Of a stretch of DNA of 64,000 nucleotides, positions 43,448 through 52,435 are shown one piece after another (the stretch's first letter is position 1; each line of letters begins with the position of its first letter). The position numbers and the translations under genes were made by a program. The notes below the pieces were generated by a model that was not told the DNA's origin, did not search any database, and was given only the letters and a program-made list of their open reading frames with translations. This DNA comes from JAWMQL01 sp033283165 (lineage in GTDB: Bacteria > Pseudomonadota > Gammaproteobacteria > Pseudomonadales > Halieaceae): contig JAWMQL010000001.1 of assembly GCA_033283165.1 (NCBI GenBank), positions 1-64,000 on the forward strand. Reading direction: 5' to 3'.

Positions 43448-45793
43448 ATGTCAAAGTCAACCCTGGACCGGTACCTTGCCGCCGCTGACAAAGGGCCGGT
43501 CCTGTTCCTGCTGGATGCCCGCAACCCGGTCGAGGAAAAACTGCTGGAGGAGTGGCTGGACGGCTCGCTGGCCGGTCATGCCGGTGGTCGTGAGACGCGC
43601 CGGGTGATCCTGCCGATGGCCGAGGATCGGCGCGGCGGTGGAATGCCCGCGGCCGACCTGTTTGCCGGCGAGGAGGCCACCACGGTTGTACCCTTGCGGG
43701 TATGCTGGCGAATTCCCGGCTTCGACCAGTCACAGGGTTTGCGCCTGCGGCAACTGCTGGGGGGCGACCCCCGTGCGCCCGGGGCGTTGCGCGCCCGCTG
43801 GATTCTGCTGCGCGACCCGGACCGGGCGGAGTGTATCGCCGGTGAGCCGGCGACCCTGGGCCAGTTGCGGCAGCGTTACGAGGAAAAGGGGGTGGACGAC
43901 GCCGATGGCCGGGAGCCCGGCCTGGCGCGTTTCATCCTGCGCCAGGCGGGACTGGCGCTCGATATCGCCGAGCGTGATATCCGCGGCAGCCGCTACAAGG
44001 TGCCCCGCTTCGTGGCTGAAAGCCTGCGCGCCGACCCCCGTTTTCGCAGGGCCCTGGAGCAGTTGGCCGCGGATCATGGACTGCCACTGGCCGAGGTCAA
44101 CGAAAAGGCCGACAAGTATATGGCGGAGTTGATCTCCCGGCCGCGGCCGGTGTTTATCGACATGAAGGCCAGGCTGGAACGCTACCTGTTATCCCTGGGC
44201 TACGGCAGGCGGCTGTCCGTCGAGCCATCGGAGGTGGAGCGCTTTCGCCACATCCTGCGCAACAAGCCGACCCTGGTGCTGTTCACTCACAAGACCTACC
44301 TGGACGGGCTGGCCGCCACCGATATCGCCTACCGGAACGACATGCCCCTGATCCACACCTTCGGCGGCGCCAACATGGCCATGCCCGGCCTGAGTACCAT
44401 GATGCGCGGTGCCGGGGGAATTTTCATTCGCCGCAGCTTTCGCGACAACTTCCTGTACAAACTGGTCCTGCGTTTCTACATCAGCTATTTGCTGGACAAG
44501 CGCTTTGCCATGACCTGGGCCTTCGAGGGTACCCGGTCCCGAATCGGCAAGCTGATGCCGCCCCGGTTCGGCTTGCTCAAGTACGTGATCGACGCGGCCC
44601 ATAACAACGACGTGCAAGACCTGCACTTCCTGCCCGTGTCCACCAGCTTCGACCTAATCCGGGACGTGGACGATTATGTGGCCGAGCAGGCTGGCAAGTC
44701 GAAAAAGCCCGAGACCCTGATCTGGTTCCTCAATTACGTGCGCTCGCTGAAAAAGCCCAGGGGCAACATCTACGTCAACTTCGGCGAGCCGGTGGTGGTG
44801 GCGCGTGCACCGGACCCCGAAGACCGGTTGGCGTTGGCCAAAATCGCTTTCGAGGTGGCGGTGCAGGCCAACCGGGTGACGCCCTTTACCCTCAACGCGC
44901 TGGTTTGCCTGGTGCTGCTGGGTGTGGCGCCACGCAGCATGACCGCAGGGGAGTTGCAGCGCAGTATCGAGTTTTTTGTGGCCTGGGGCCGGCAGCGGGG
45001 CATCCGCATGGCGGGCCCGCTGGCCAGCGAGGACCCGGCCGAAACCGAGCAGATGATGGACACGCTGCTGAACAGCGGTCTGTTCCTGCGCTACGACCAG
45101 GGTTCCCAGGTGGTCTACACGGTGGAACCGTCGCGCCACGCGGCGGCCAGTTACTACCGCAATACCATCGTGCACCACCTGCTGGAGCGGGCCATTATCG
45201 ACCTGTCGCTGTTGAAGGCCCGCGAGCGGTTTCGGGAGGACCCGGCGGAGGTGTTCTGGGAGGAGACCAGCCGTTTGCGGGAGTTGTTCAAGTTCGAGTT
45301 TTTCTATCCCGGGAAGCAGGGGTTCCGGACCCAGCTGGAAACCGAGCTGGGACGCATCGACCCGGACTGGGCCGACAAACTGCAGGGGGGCGGCCCGCGG
45401 TTGCACAGCCTGCTCAACCGCTGCCAGCCGCTGGTGGGACACGCGGTCTTCCTGCCCCTGGTGGAGGCCTACACCGTGGTGCTGCTGATCCTGGCCGGAC
45501 TGAAGCCGGGTGAAGAGATCGGCCAGGCGCAGTGCGTCGACCAGGCGATCAGGGAGGGACGCTTCCTGTACCTGATGCGCCATATCACCAGCGAGGCCTC
45601 CATCGCCAGAGTCCTGTTCGAGAACGGCTACCGGCTGGCCGAGCACATGGGGCTGGCGGGGGTTACGGATGCCCAGTCCAGCGCCGCCCGAAAAAAACTG
45701 TTACGCGAGTTCCGCGACCTGTCGCGCCGGATGGAGACGGCGCGACTCGAGGGACTGCGCCTTGCCGACAAGGTATTTGACGACGATGAATGA
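43448..45793 (+). CDS. plsB: Glycerol-3-phosphate acyltransferase, PlsB-like
   Basis: A 781-residue acyltransferase. The catalytic motif is H281-KTYL-D286, glycerol-phosphate binding residues are in GAGGIFIRR (321-329) and FEGTRSR (359-365), and a final block reads FLPVSTSFD. The long helical C-terminal half matches E. coli PlsB-length enzymes, but the HKTYLD form resembles actinobacterial-type and divergent copies, so a housekeeping PlsB may exist elsewhere. It makes 1-acylglycerol-3-phosphate at the inner membrane. The ATG at 43448 is chosen; a TTG at 43424 is possible. The stop overlaps the WS/DGAT start by 8 bases, which indicates a triacylglycerol or wax-ester role. Confidence 0.9.
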   Translation: MSKSTLDRYLAAADKGPVLFLLDARNPVEEKLLEEWLDGSLAGHAGGRETRRVILPMAEDRRGGGMPAADLFAGEEATTVVPLRVCWRIPGFDQSQGLRLRQLLGGDPRAPGALRARWILLRDPDRAECIAGEPATLGQLRQRYEEKGVDDADGREPGLARFILRQAGLALDIAERDIRGSRYKVPRFVAESLRADPRFRRALEQLAADHGLPLAEVNEKADKYMAELISRPRPVFIDMKARLERYLLSLGYGRRLSVEPSEVERFRHILRNKPTLVLFTHKTYLDGLAATDIAYRNDMPLIHTFGGANMAMPGLSTMMRGAGGIFIRRSFRDNFLYKLVLRFYISYLLDKRFAMTWAFEGTRSRIGKLMPPRFGLLKYVIDAAHNNDVQDLHFLPVSTSFDLIRDVDDYVAEQAGKSKKPETLIWFLNYVRSLKKPRGNIYVNFGEPVVVARAPDPEDRLALAKIAFEVAVQANRVTPFTLNALVCLVLLGVAPRSMTAGELQRSIEFFVAWGRQRGIRMAGPLASEDPAETEQMMDTLLNSGLFLRYDQGSQVVYTVEPSRHAAASYYRNTIVHHLLERAIIDLSLLKARERFREDPAEVFWEETSRLRELFKFEFFYPGKQGFRTQLETELGRIDPDWADKLQGGGPRLHSLLNRCQPLVGHAVFLPLVEAYTVVLLILAGLKPGEEIGQAQCVDQAIREGRFLYLMRHITSEASIARVLFENGYRLAEHMGLAGVTDAQSSAARKKLLREFRDLSRRMETARLEGLRLADKVFDDDE

Positions 45794-47228
45794 TGAAACC
45801 GGACACAAGCAACTGGGGCCCCAGGACGCCCAGTTTGTCTATAGCCAGACCCCGACCAACCTGACCCATGTGATGGCGGTCAGCGTCTACGCGCCGCGCC
45901 GCTCGCGCAAGGCAGCCGACCCCCACGCGGCGCTGGTGAAGCTGGTGCGGGAGCGCCTGCACGTGTCGCCTGTATTCCGGCGCAAACTCTTGCGCGCGCC
46001 GCTGGACATGGACCACCCCTACTGGGTGGAGGATGCGCACTTCGACCTCGAAGCGCATATCACCCACAGCCGTGTGCCGCGGCCCGGTGGCTGGCCCGAG
46101 CTCACTACCGAGATATCGCGCTATTTCAGCCGCCCGATGGATATGAACCGGCCGTTGTGGGATATCCACGTGCTGGAGGGGCTGGACAGTGTCGTGGACT
46201 GTGCTCCCGGCAGTTTCGCCGTGATCCAGCGCGTCCACCACGCCGCTACCGACGGCCTGGGCATGGCGCGGTTGCTGGCCGCGCTGAGCGACAGCGATGC
46301 AAAGGGAACCCCGCTGGTGCCGCTGGATACCCCGGAGCCGGGGAGCGGAGATCTTGGCCGGCCCCCGGGTACCGTCACGATGATGCGGCGCTCCCTGCGC
46401 AGCATGATCGGTTCGCCCCTGAAAATGGGCCGTTCCCTGGCCGGCTTTGCCCCGGAAATCATCAGCAGCCTGCGGGGCAGCCAGCGCGGCGTGCCCCACG
46501 ACGCTACCCGGGGCGAAGTGCCTGAGACCCGCTTCAACGGCGCGGTGTCGCCGCACAAATTGTTCGACGCCCTGGTGTTTACCCTGGCTGAGTACAAGGC
46601 CATCAAGTCGGCCGTTGACGGCGCGACGGTCAATGACGCGGTGCTCGCTGTGACTGGCGGGGCGCTGCGCCGTTACCTCGAGGCGCACGACGAGTTGCCG
46701 CCGTCCTCACTGGTGGTCTGGTGTCCGGTCAATGCCGGCAGCGAGGGGGCGCCGGGGGCCAACAATCTTTCGGGTATGAGTGTCCCCATCGGCAGCGATA
46801 TCGAGGACCCGCTGGCCCGACTGGGCGCGATTCGCGCGGCGACCGCCAGTTGCAAGGCGGCGGAATCCGGGGTGGCCGCGCGCATGGTGACGGAACTGAC
46901 GCAGCATATTCCCAGTGCCGGTATGGCTGGCCTGGCGCGGCTGATGTCCAACGAACGCTTCGCGCCGCGGTTCTGCAACCTGTTCGTTTCCAACGTGCCC
47001 GGCTCCCCGGTGCCGCTGTACATGGCGGGTGCCCGCTGCAGCCACCAGTTCGGCCTGGCGCCGCTGGGGAACGGCATGGGGCTGTTCATCGCGGTGGGCA
47101 GTTACGACGGCAAGCTGACCTTCAACATCATATCGGATCGCAAGATCATCCCGGACATGGCGTTTTTCCGGGAGTGCCTGCAACGGTCACACGAGGAAAT
47201 GCTGGCTGCGACGGGGCCCGTTCGGTAA
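45786..47228 (+). CDS. Wax ester synthase/diacylglycerol acyltransferase (WS/DGAT)
   Basis: A 480-residue WS/DGAT. The catalytic HHxxxDG motif is HHAATDG (151-157), the PLW motif is at 123-125, and VNDAVLAVTGGALRRYL and the late FCNLFVSNVPGSP block complete the family pattern. It condenses acyl-CoA with diacylglycerol or a fatty alcohol, forming storage lipid at the membrane. Its ATG overlaps plsB by 8 bases, so both are made together under the TCAACAAC-controlled promoter. Such enzymes are common in hydrocarbon- and steroid-degrading marine gammaproteobacteria and actinobacteria. Acyl acceptor preference unknown. Confidence 0.95.
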   Translation: MNDETGHKQLGPQDAQFVYSQTPTNLTHVMAVSVYAPRRSRKAADPHAALVKLVRERLHVSPVFRRKLLRAPLDMDHPYWVEDAHFDLEAHITHSRVPRPGGWPELTTEISRYFSRPMDMNRPLWDIHVLEGLDSVVDCAPGSFAVIQRVHHAATDGLGMARLLAALSDSDAKGTPLVPLDTPEPGSGDLGRPPGTVTMMRRSLRSMIGSPLKMGRSLAGFAPEIISSLRGSQRGVPHDATRGEVPETRFNGAVSPHKLFDALVFTLAEYKAIKSAVDGATVNDAVLAVTGGALRRYLEAHDELPPSSLVVWCPVNAGSEGAPGANNLSGMSVPIGSDIEDPLARLGAIRAATASCKAAESGVAARMVTELTQHIPSAGMAGLARLMSNERFAPRFCNLFVSNVPGSPVPLYMAGARCSHQFGLAPLGNGMGLFIAVGSYDGKLTFNIISDRKIIPDMAFFRECLQRSHEEMLAATGPVR

Positions 47229-47246
47229 GCCCCTGCTGTGCCGCAG

Positions 47247-48113
47247 TTATTCCGAATCCGCGTTGCCGGTCAGGGTCCAGCGGCCATCACGGTCCCGCTG
47301 CCAGCCGCCGGAAGCCCAGCTGCCGCCGTCAACCGGCAGTGTGATCCCGGTCAGGTAGGCGCTGAGGTCTGACGCCAGAAACAGGGCGACCCGGGCGCAC
47401 TCCTCGGCAGTGCCGGCGCGGCCCAGCGGAATTCGCCGCTCGGTGGCCGCTTCCTGTTCTGCATCGGGTTCGATCCAGCGCGCCGGGTCGACGGGCCCTG
47501 TCACGTTGCCGCGCAGGCCCGGGGTGACGATATAGTCCGGGGTGATGGCGTTTACCCGGATGCCGTGCTCGGCCAGTTCCAGGGCCAGGGAGCGGGTCAG
47601 GTTCAGTACGCCGGCCTTGCAGGCCGCGTACACCGCGTAATTGGGCGCCGCCCGGGTGGCCTCGATACTGCTCACGTTGATGATGGCGCCGCCGCGCCCG
47701 CCGGCCACCATCACCGGGACTGCGGCGGCGGTCGCCGCCAGTACGCTGACCAGGTTGAGGTCGATGTGGCGTCGCCAGGAGCGTTCGGACTGCTGCAGAA
47801 AGGGTTTTCTGGCGGTGCCGCCGGCATTGTTCACCAGGATATCGAGACGGCCGAATTGATCTCGAGTTTCCGCCAGCAGCTGCTCCACCTGTGCCGTGTC
47901 GGTGACATCGGTGGCCAGCGGCAGGGCCCGGCGGCCCAGTTCCCGCACACGTGCGGCGGTCTCTGCGCCACGTTCGGGAATGATGTCGGCAATCACGATA
48001 TCGGCTCCGGCGCCAGCCAGGGCCAGGGCAATGGCGCGACCGATGCCGGCGCCACCACCGGTGATGACGGCAACCTGGTCGGTCAGGTCGATGGTGGGGT
48101 CAGGCTGACGCAT
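47247..48113 (-). CDS. SDR-family oxidoreductase
   Basis: A 288-residue classical SDR with cofactor loop GGGAGIG, DII after the second strand (NAD preference), NNAG, and active site YAACK with Ser in NVSS upstream. An insert of about 20 residues around NVTGPVDPARWIEPDAEQE before the C-terminus makes it longer than FabG. It is convergent with WS/DGAT and starts the - strand group with the acyl-CoA ligase and CoA transferase, so a dehydrogenase step on a CoA-activated ring or side chain is plausible. Confidence 0.92.
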   Translation of the reverse strand: MRQPDPTIDLTDQVAVITGGGAGIGRAIALALAGAGADIVIADIIPERGAETAARVRELGRRALPLATDVTDTAQVEQLLAETRDQFGRLDILVNNAGGTARKPFLQQSERSWRRHIDLNLVSVLAATAAAVPVMVAGGRGGAIINVSSIEATRAAPNYAVYAACKAGVLNLTRSLALELAEHGIRVNAITPDYIVTPGLRGNVTGPVDPARWIEPDAEQEAATERRIPLGRAGTAEECARVALFLASDLSAYLTGITLPVDGGSWASGGWQRDRDGRWTLTGNADSE

Positions 48114-48143
48114 CGGGCTGGCTGCCGGGACGTCCCGGAACTA

Positions 48144-48404
48144 TTATCCCAGGGCCTCGTCCTTGCTTACCACCGGGCGGTCTTCCCGGGTGCCGCGCAT
48201 GGGCCTGATCTGGTCTTCCGGTTCACCGTCGTGGTGCAGGATCACGTAATCCGCGTGCACCTCCAGCAGTTTGCCCACGAACGGCATGTCGTCGAAGGCC
48301 TCCGGCACGCGGTAACTGACGATGTCTCCCGCCTTGAACGTGCTGGCGTCGAAATTGAATTCGAAGGGGCAATCGCTGTCCTGGGGCGTCACCATGTCTT
48401 TCAT
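48144..48404 (-). CDS. Small conserved protein, unknown
   Basis: An 86-residue acidic protein that I do not recognise by name. It has SYRVPEAFDDMPFVGKLLEV followed by HADYVILHH, suggesting a small beta-barrel of the SH3-like kind, and an acidic end. GGGAGGA lies just before the ATG, and it sits 32 bases after the ligase stop in the same direction, which supports a real gene co-transcribed with the ligase and CoA transferase. Another small protein lies on the other side of the ligase. Confidence 0.7.
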   Translation of the reverse strand: MKDMVTPQDSDCPFEFNFDASTFKAGDIVSYRVPEAFDDMPFVGKLLEVHADYVILHHDGEPEDQIRPMRGTREDRPVVSKDEALG

Positions 48405-48436
48405 GTCACCATCCTCCCGGTGCCGGCCTGCGCCGG

Positions 48437-49933
48437 TCAGTCCTGAAACAGTTTGCGAATCTCGCGCCGCAACAGTTTACCCATTTCGTTGTAGGGCAGG
48501 GAATCCCTGACCCGGATCTGCTCCGGCACGCGCGAGGAGCGCAGGCGGTCCTTCACCAGCTGGCGCAGGGCATCGTCGTCCAGCGCCTGCTGGCCGGGTT
48601 TGTATACCACGACGACACCCACCGCCTCGCCCCACTCGGTGGAGGGGACGCCCACGGCGGCGGCGTCGGCAATGGCGGGGTGGGCCAGCAGCACGTCCTC
48701 TATCTCGCCCGGGGAGATATTTTCACCGCCGCGCACGATGACATCGTCCGCCCGCCCGTCGAGGAACAGATAACCTTCCTCGTCCAGCCAGCCGGCGTCG
48801 CGGGTGGGAAACCAGCCGTCGGCGTCCAGCGCACTGCGCTCGCGATACTCACCGGAGACCTGTTCGCCCCGGACATAGATTTCACCCCGTTGGCCCGCCG
48901 GCAGTGGCCGGCCCTCCTCGTCGCGGATTTCCAGTTCCACGGTGGGCAGGGGCTGCCCGACCGAGCCCAGCCTGGCGCGCACGGCCGGATCGTCGGACTG
49001 CAGCGCGAGGCGGTGGTCCTCGGGATCGAGCAGGGCGATAGTGGAGCTGGTCTCGGTCAGGCCGTAGGCGTTGGTAAAATCCGTCTCGGGGAACAGCGCC
49101 AGCGTTTTCTCGATTAACTCCTGGGGCATGCGGCCGCCGCCATACGCGATGGCGCGCAGGGCCGACAGGTCGGCTTCGGCACCTTCTTCCAGCCGCTCCA
49201 CGATGCGGGCCAGCATGGTGGGCACCAGGAAGGCGTTGGTGACCTGTTGGGAAGAAGCCAGTTGCAGCCAGTCGTCCGGATCGAAAGCGGGCAGCAAGAC
49301 AATGCGGCGCATGGAATAGAAGGAACTCAGCAGGGTCGATATCCCGGCGATGTGGTAGGGCGGCACACAGACCAGTTGGGCCTCCTCTTCACCGGCGGAG
49401 CAGAATTCCACCGTACCGAGAATGTAACCCAACAGGTTCTCGTGCCGCAGCAGGGCCGCCTTGGGGGCAGCTGTCGTGCCGCTGGTAAAAATCTGGGCGG
49501 CGATCCCTTCTCCCTCCCGCTCCTCGCCGCTGGCGTCTGCACCGGCCGACTCGGCTGCGGCGATGAAGTCCTCGCGGGTGAAGCAGCGGTGACCGCCCTC
49601 GGGATCGAGCTCCATGGCGCGATCCAGGTCGCCGATCACGCAGGCCGGGGCGACCCGGCCCAGCAGGGCGGCAAGGTCTTCGTTGGCCAGGCGGTAGTTC
49701 AGCGGTACGTAGGGGATGCCGGCCAGGGCCGCGCCAAACAGCGCAATGGGCGCGGCCGCACTGCTCTCGTCCAGCAGCGCGGCATGGGCACAGCCGCTGG
49801 CCAGCAGCAGTTCGGCGGCACCGCGCGCCGCGTTCTGCAGTTCGCCATAGGTCCAGCTGCGCCCGTCACAGACCAGGCCGACCCGGTCCGGTCCCGCGTC
49901 CGCCGCCATTTGCAGGATCAGGGAGATATTCAT
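48437..49933 (-). CDS. AMP-dependent acyl-CoA synthetase
   Basis: A 498-residue member of the ANL superfamily. ATP-binding P-loop FTSGTTAAPKA, the A5 motif NAYGLTETSS, the hinge region TRDAGWLDEEGYL and the C-terminal Lys in NEMGKLLRRE are all present. It activates a carboxylic acid to its CoA thioester by way of the acyl adenylate. In this setting, with a CoA transferase, thiolase and SDRs, the acid is probably a ring-opened or side-chain acid. The ATG lies 8 bases after the stop of the 96-residue conserved gene. Confidence 0.93.
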   Translation of the reverse strand: MNISLILQMAADAGPDRVGLVCDGRSWTYGELQNAARGAAELLLASGCAHAALLDESSAAAPIALFGAALAGIPYVPLNYRLANEDLAALLGRVAPACVIGDLDRAMELDPEGGHRCFTREDFIAAAESAGADASGEEREGEGIAAQIFTSGTTAAPKAALLRHENLLGYILGTVEFCSAGEEEAQLVCVPPYHIAGISTLLSSFYSMRRIVLLPAFDPDDWLQLASSQQVTNAFLVPTMLARIVERLEEGAEADLSALRAIAYGGGRMPQELIEKTLALFPETDFTNAYGLTETSSTIALLDPEDHRLALQSDDPAVRARLGSVGQPLPTVELEIRDEEGRPLPAGQRGEIYVRGEQVSGEYRERSALDADGWFPTRDAGWLDEEGYLFLDGRADDVIVRGGENISPGEIEDVLLAHPAIADAAAVGVPSTEWGEAVGVVVVYKPGQQALDDDALRQLVKDRLRSSRVPEQIRVRDSLPYNEMGKLLRREIRKLFQD

Positions 49934-49941
49934 CCGGCGCC

Positions 49942-50232
49942 TCAGTCGGAGGAGGGCAGGGACTTGGCTTCCTTGATGCCGAGCGCCACGCCGTTGAGGG
50001 CCAGTGAGCCCTTGCCCGGCTTGATGCACAGCAGTTCTACCGTGCCATCACTATCGACATAGCGCTTGCCCATCTGGGTGCCCTCGGCAAAGGCCGCGTC
50101 AGGTTCGCCGCCGCTGCCGTCACGCTCCTCGACCATCGGGGCGCCGCCACACTCGACGCTGCCTTCACTGCCGCGGATGACCATCACCTCGGTGTCACAC
50201 ACGGCGCTTTTCAGTTTTGTACCTGGTTTCAT
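49942..50232 (-). CDS. Small conserved protein, unknown
   Basis: A 96-residue protein beginning MKPGTKLKSAVCDTEVMVIR and containing VECGGAPM and a later ELLCIKPGKGSLALNG. I have an impression of similar proteins beside acyl-CoA ligase genes in actinobacteria and gammaproteobacteria, but no function is known to me. Two conserved-looking cysteines (residues 12 and about 28) could bind metal. It is tightly packed between the CoA transferase (17 bases) and the ligase (8 bases), so it probably assists one of them. Confidence 0.72.
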   Translation of the reverse strand: MKPGTKLKSAVCDTEVMVIRGSEGSVECGGAPMVEERDGSGGEPDAAFAEGTQMGKRYVDSDGTVELLCIKPGKGSLALNGVALGIKEAKSLPSSD

Positions 50233-50249
50233 CGTTCTCTCACAATCTG

Positions 50250-51476
50250 TCAGGCGATGGCGCCCAATTCCTTCAGACGCTCTATCTGGTCCCACTCCAT
50301 GCCCATTTCCATCAGCACGATTTCGGTGTGTTCGGAGGCTTCCGGGGCCCTGGTCGTGTTCACCGGCTCATGGTTGAACTGGATCGGACCGCGCACCAGC
50401 TTGATGGGCTCACCTCCGTCACTGGCTTCCACCTCGAACAGCATATCATTGGCCAGGGCCTGTTCGTCCTCGGCAATTTGCAGCAGGTCGAGTACCGGCG
50501 CCCACTGGCCGCTCATGGTTTTCAGGTGTTCGCGCCAGTAGTCGAAGCTCTCCTGCGCGAAGCGGTCCCGGATCAGGTCGCTGGCGGCCTGCCAGTTTTT
50601 CATCAGCGACTCCGCCTCTGAGAAGCGCACATCGTCGGCCAGCTCCGGTAGCCCCAGGTGTTCAAAGACATTGCGGATATGCGGTCCCGGCGTGAGGGTG
50701 CACAGGTTGATGGTGCCGCCGTCCGAGGTGGTGTAGTTGCCCATGAACGGGTTGCCCGGATTACTGCCGGAGGTCGGCATGCGGTTGCGGGACACCTGAC
50801 CGCAGTCGATCCCCATATCGATGGAGGTGCCCGCTGCCCACCAGGCGCTGCTCAGCAGGGACACATCGAGTTCCAGGGCCTCGCCGGTGCGCTCCCGGTG
50901 AAACAGTGCCGCGGAGATGCCGCCGGCGATATTCATACCGCCGATGGAGTCGCCGAAGGCCGGGATGCCCTGCGATATCGGCCCACCCAGTTCGGGCGGG
51001 GTCATGGACGTGGCGATGCCGCTGCGATTCCAGAAGGCAGTGCCATCGAAACCGCCGGTGTCGCGCTCCGGGCCCTTGTCGCCGTAGGCGCTGCCCCGGG
51101 CGTAGATGATGTTCGGGTTGGCTGCACGGATATGCTCGATATCAAACTTCATTTTCTGGCGCTGGCGCGGCAGGTAGTTGGTAAGAAATACGTCAGCGGT
51201 CTTGGCCAGCTCGTAGATCACCTCCATGCCCTCGGGGGTGGAGATGTCCACACCGACGCTGCGCTTGCCGCGGTTGGGGTGCTCCACGAAGGGGCTGCGC
51301 CTGGGGTTGACCTTCACGCCGCCCATGTTGATAAAGCCGCGCTGGGTGTCGCCGCGCACGGGGTGCTCGATCTTGATGACATCGGCACCCCAGTCAGCGA
51401 GGATGGCGCCCGCGGCGGGCACGAACGTCATCTGCGCGACTTCCAGTACCCTCACCCCTTTCATTACCTGTGTCAT
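50250..51476 (-). CDS. CaiB/BaiF-type (family III) CoA transferase
   Basis: A 408-residue CoA transferase. The N-terminus VRVLEVAQMTFVPAAGAILA and the block ADVIKIEHP are typical, and Asp144 in GGFDGTAF is placed like the aspartyl-CoA-forming residue of formyl-CoA transferase. It moves CoA between carboxylic acids without ATP. The ATG at 51476 has AGGAG 5 bases upstream. The TCAACAAC-type operator at 51521 lies between it and the divergent SDR. It heads the unit that also holds both small proteins and the ligase. In bile-acid and terpenoid pathways this family recycles CoA between product and incoming substrate. Confidence 0.93.
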   Translation of the reverse strand: MTQVMKGVRVLEVAQMTFVPAAGAILADWGADVIKIEHPVRGDTQRGFINMGGVKVNPRRSPFVEHPNRGKRSVGVDISTPEGMEVIYELAKTADVFLTNYLPRQRQKMKFDIEHIRAANPNIIYARGSAYGDKGPERDTGGFDGTAFWNRSGIATSMTPPELGGPISQGIPAFGDSIGGMNIAGGISAALFHRERTGEALELDVSLLSSAWWAAGTSIDMGIDCGQVSRNRMPTSGSNPGNPFMGNYTTSDGGTINLCTLTPGPHIRNVFEHLGLPELADDVRFSEAESLMKNWQAASDLIRDRFAQESFDYWREHLKTMSGQWAPVLDLLQIAEDEQALANDMLFEVEASDGGEPIKLVRGPIQFNHEPVNTTRAPEASEHTEIVLMEMGMEWDQIERLKELGAIA

Positions 51477-51520
51477 GAGAACTCCTGGGTTATTCTGTTG
51501 AGTGGCGGATAGTATACAGA

Positions 51521-51560
51521 TCAACAACACTGTTGCATAGTACTGGTCGCGGGATATAAG
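51521..51560. promoter_or_regulatory. TCAACAAC-type operator with divergent promoters
   Basis: TCAACAAC/ACTGTTGC at 51521-51536 keeps the ACAAC/TGTTG core. For the SDR, TTGCAT (51533-51538) and TATAAG (51555-51560) are 16 bp apart; for the CoA transferase a TATACT lies at 51516-51511 on the - strand, so the operator would sit just upstream of that -10. Confidence 0.68.
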
Positions 51561-51619
51561 ATGGCAGACCCGGTACAGGAGGGTATCCAGCCGGTTTCCA
51601 CGAATAATTGGAGAACAAC

Positions 51620-52399
51620 ATGAAGATAGATTCCTCAGTCGCGGCGGTGGTTACGGGGGGGGCATCGGGCCTCGGGCTCGCCACGGTGAAGGCCCTGCGC
51701 GCGGCGGGCGCCAGGGTCGCCATCTTCGACCTCAACGAGGACACCGGCGAAGCCGCCGCGGCTGAGACCGGCGCGGTATTCTGCCAGTGTGACGTCCTGT
51801 CGGATGACAGTGTCGACCAGGCCTTCGCCAGGGCGCGCGAGGCCAATGGCCAGGAACGGGTGCTGGTGTGCTGCGCCGGTGGCGGTAACGCCATCCCCAC
51901 CGCCCGCCGCGACAAGCAGACCGGCGAGATCAAGATGTTTCCCAGCGACCAGTTCGAGTGGGTATTGAAACTGAATACGGTGGGGACTTTCCGCTGCATT
52001 ACCCGGGCTGCCGCGGGCATGATGGAACTGGAGCCGATAGACGGTGAGCGCGGGGTCCTGGTAAATACCGCCTCCGCCGCCGCCACCGAGGGCCAGATGG
52101 GGCAGGCGGCCTACTCCGCGGCCAAGGCGGCCATTGTCGGGATGACCCTGACTATTGCGCGCGACCTGGCCCGCGAGGGTATCCGGGTGAATACCATCCA
52201 GCCCGGTATTTTCGATACGCCCGCCATGGCCCGCGCCACGCCGGAAATGAAAGAGGCCCTCGGAGGCATGGTGCCCTTTCCGAAACGCCTTGGCCATGCG
52301 GACGAATATGCCAGCATGGCGCTCGAACTGGTTCGCAACGGCTACATGAACGGCGAGACCGTGCGCCTGGATGGCGCGATCCGCATGCAGCCGCGCTGA
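51620..52399 (+). CDS. SDR-family oxidoreductase, HSD10-like
   Basis: A 259-residue SDR with GGASGLG cofactor loop, DLN after the second strand (NAD), and active site YSAAK with Ser 13 residues earlier. The segments MMELEPIDGERGVLVNTASA and RVNTIQPGIFDTP match the 3-hydroxyacyl-CoA dehydrogenase type II (HSD10) subgroup, which oxidises hydroxyacyl-CoA and hydroxysteroids. GGAGA precedes the ATG. It is divergent from the CoA transferase and shares its operator, so it likely performs the beta-oxidation dehydrogenase step beside the thiolase. Confidence 0.93.
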   Translation: MKIDSSVAAVVTGGASGLGLATVKALRAAGARVAIFDLNEDTGEAAAAETGAVFCQCDVLSDDSVDQAFARAREANGQERVLVCCAGGGNAIPTARRDKQTGEIKMFPSDQFEWVLKLNTVGTFRCITRAAAGMMELEPIDGERGVLVNTASAAATEGQMGQAAYSAAKAAIVGMTLTIARDLAREGIRVNTIQPGIFDTPAMARATPEMKEALGGMVPFPKRLGHADEYASMALELVRNGYMNGETVRLDGAIRMQPR

Positions 52400-52435
52400 G
52401 CCCCGTCTAGCCTGACTGGCTCTAGCCGGACCGGG

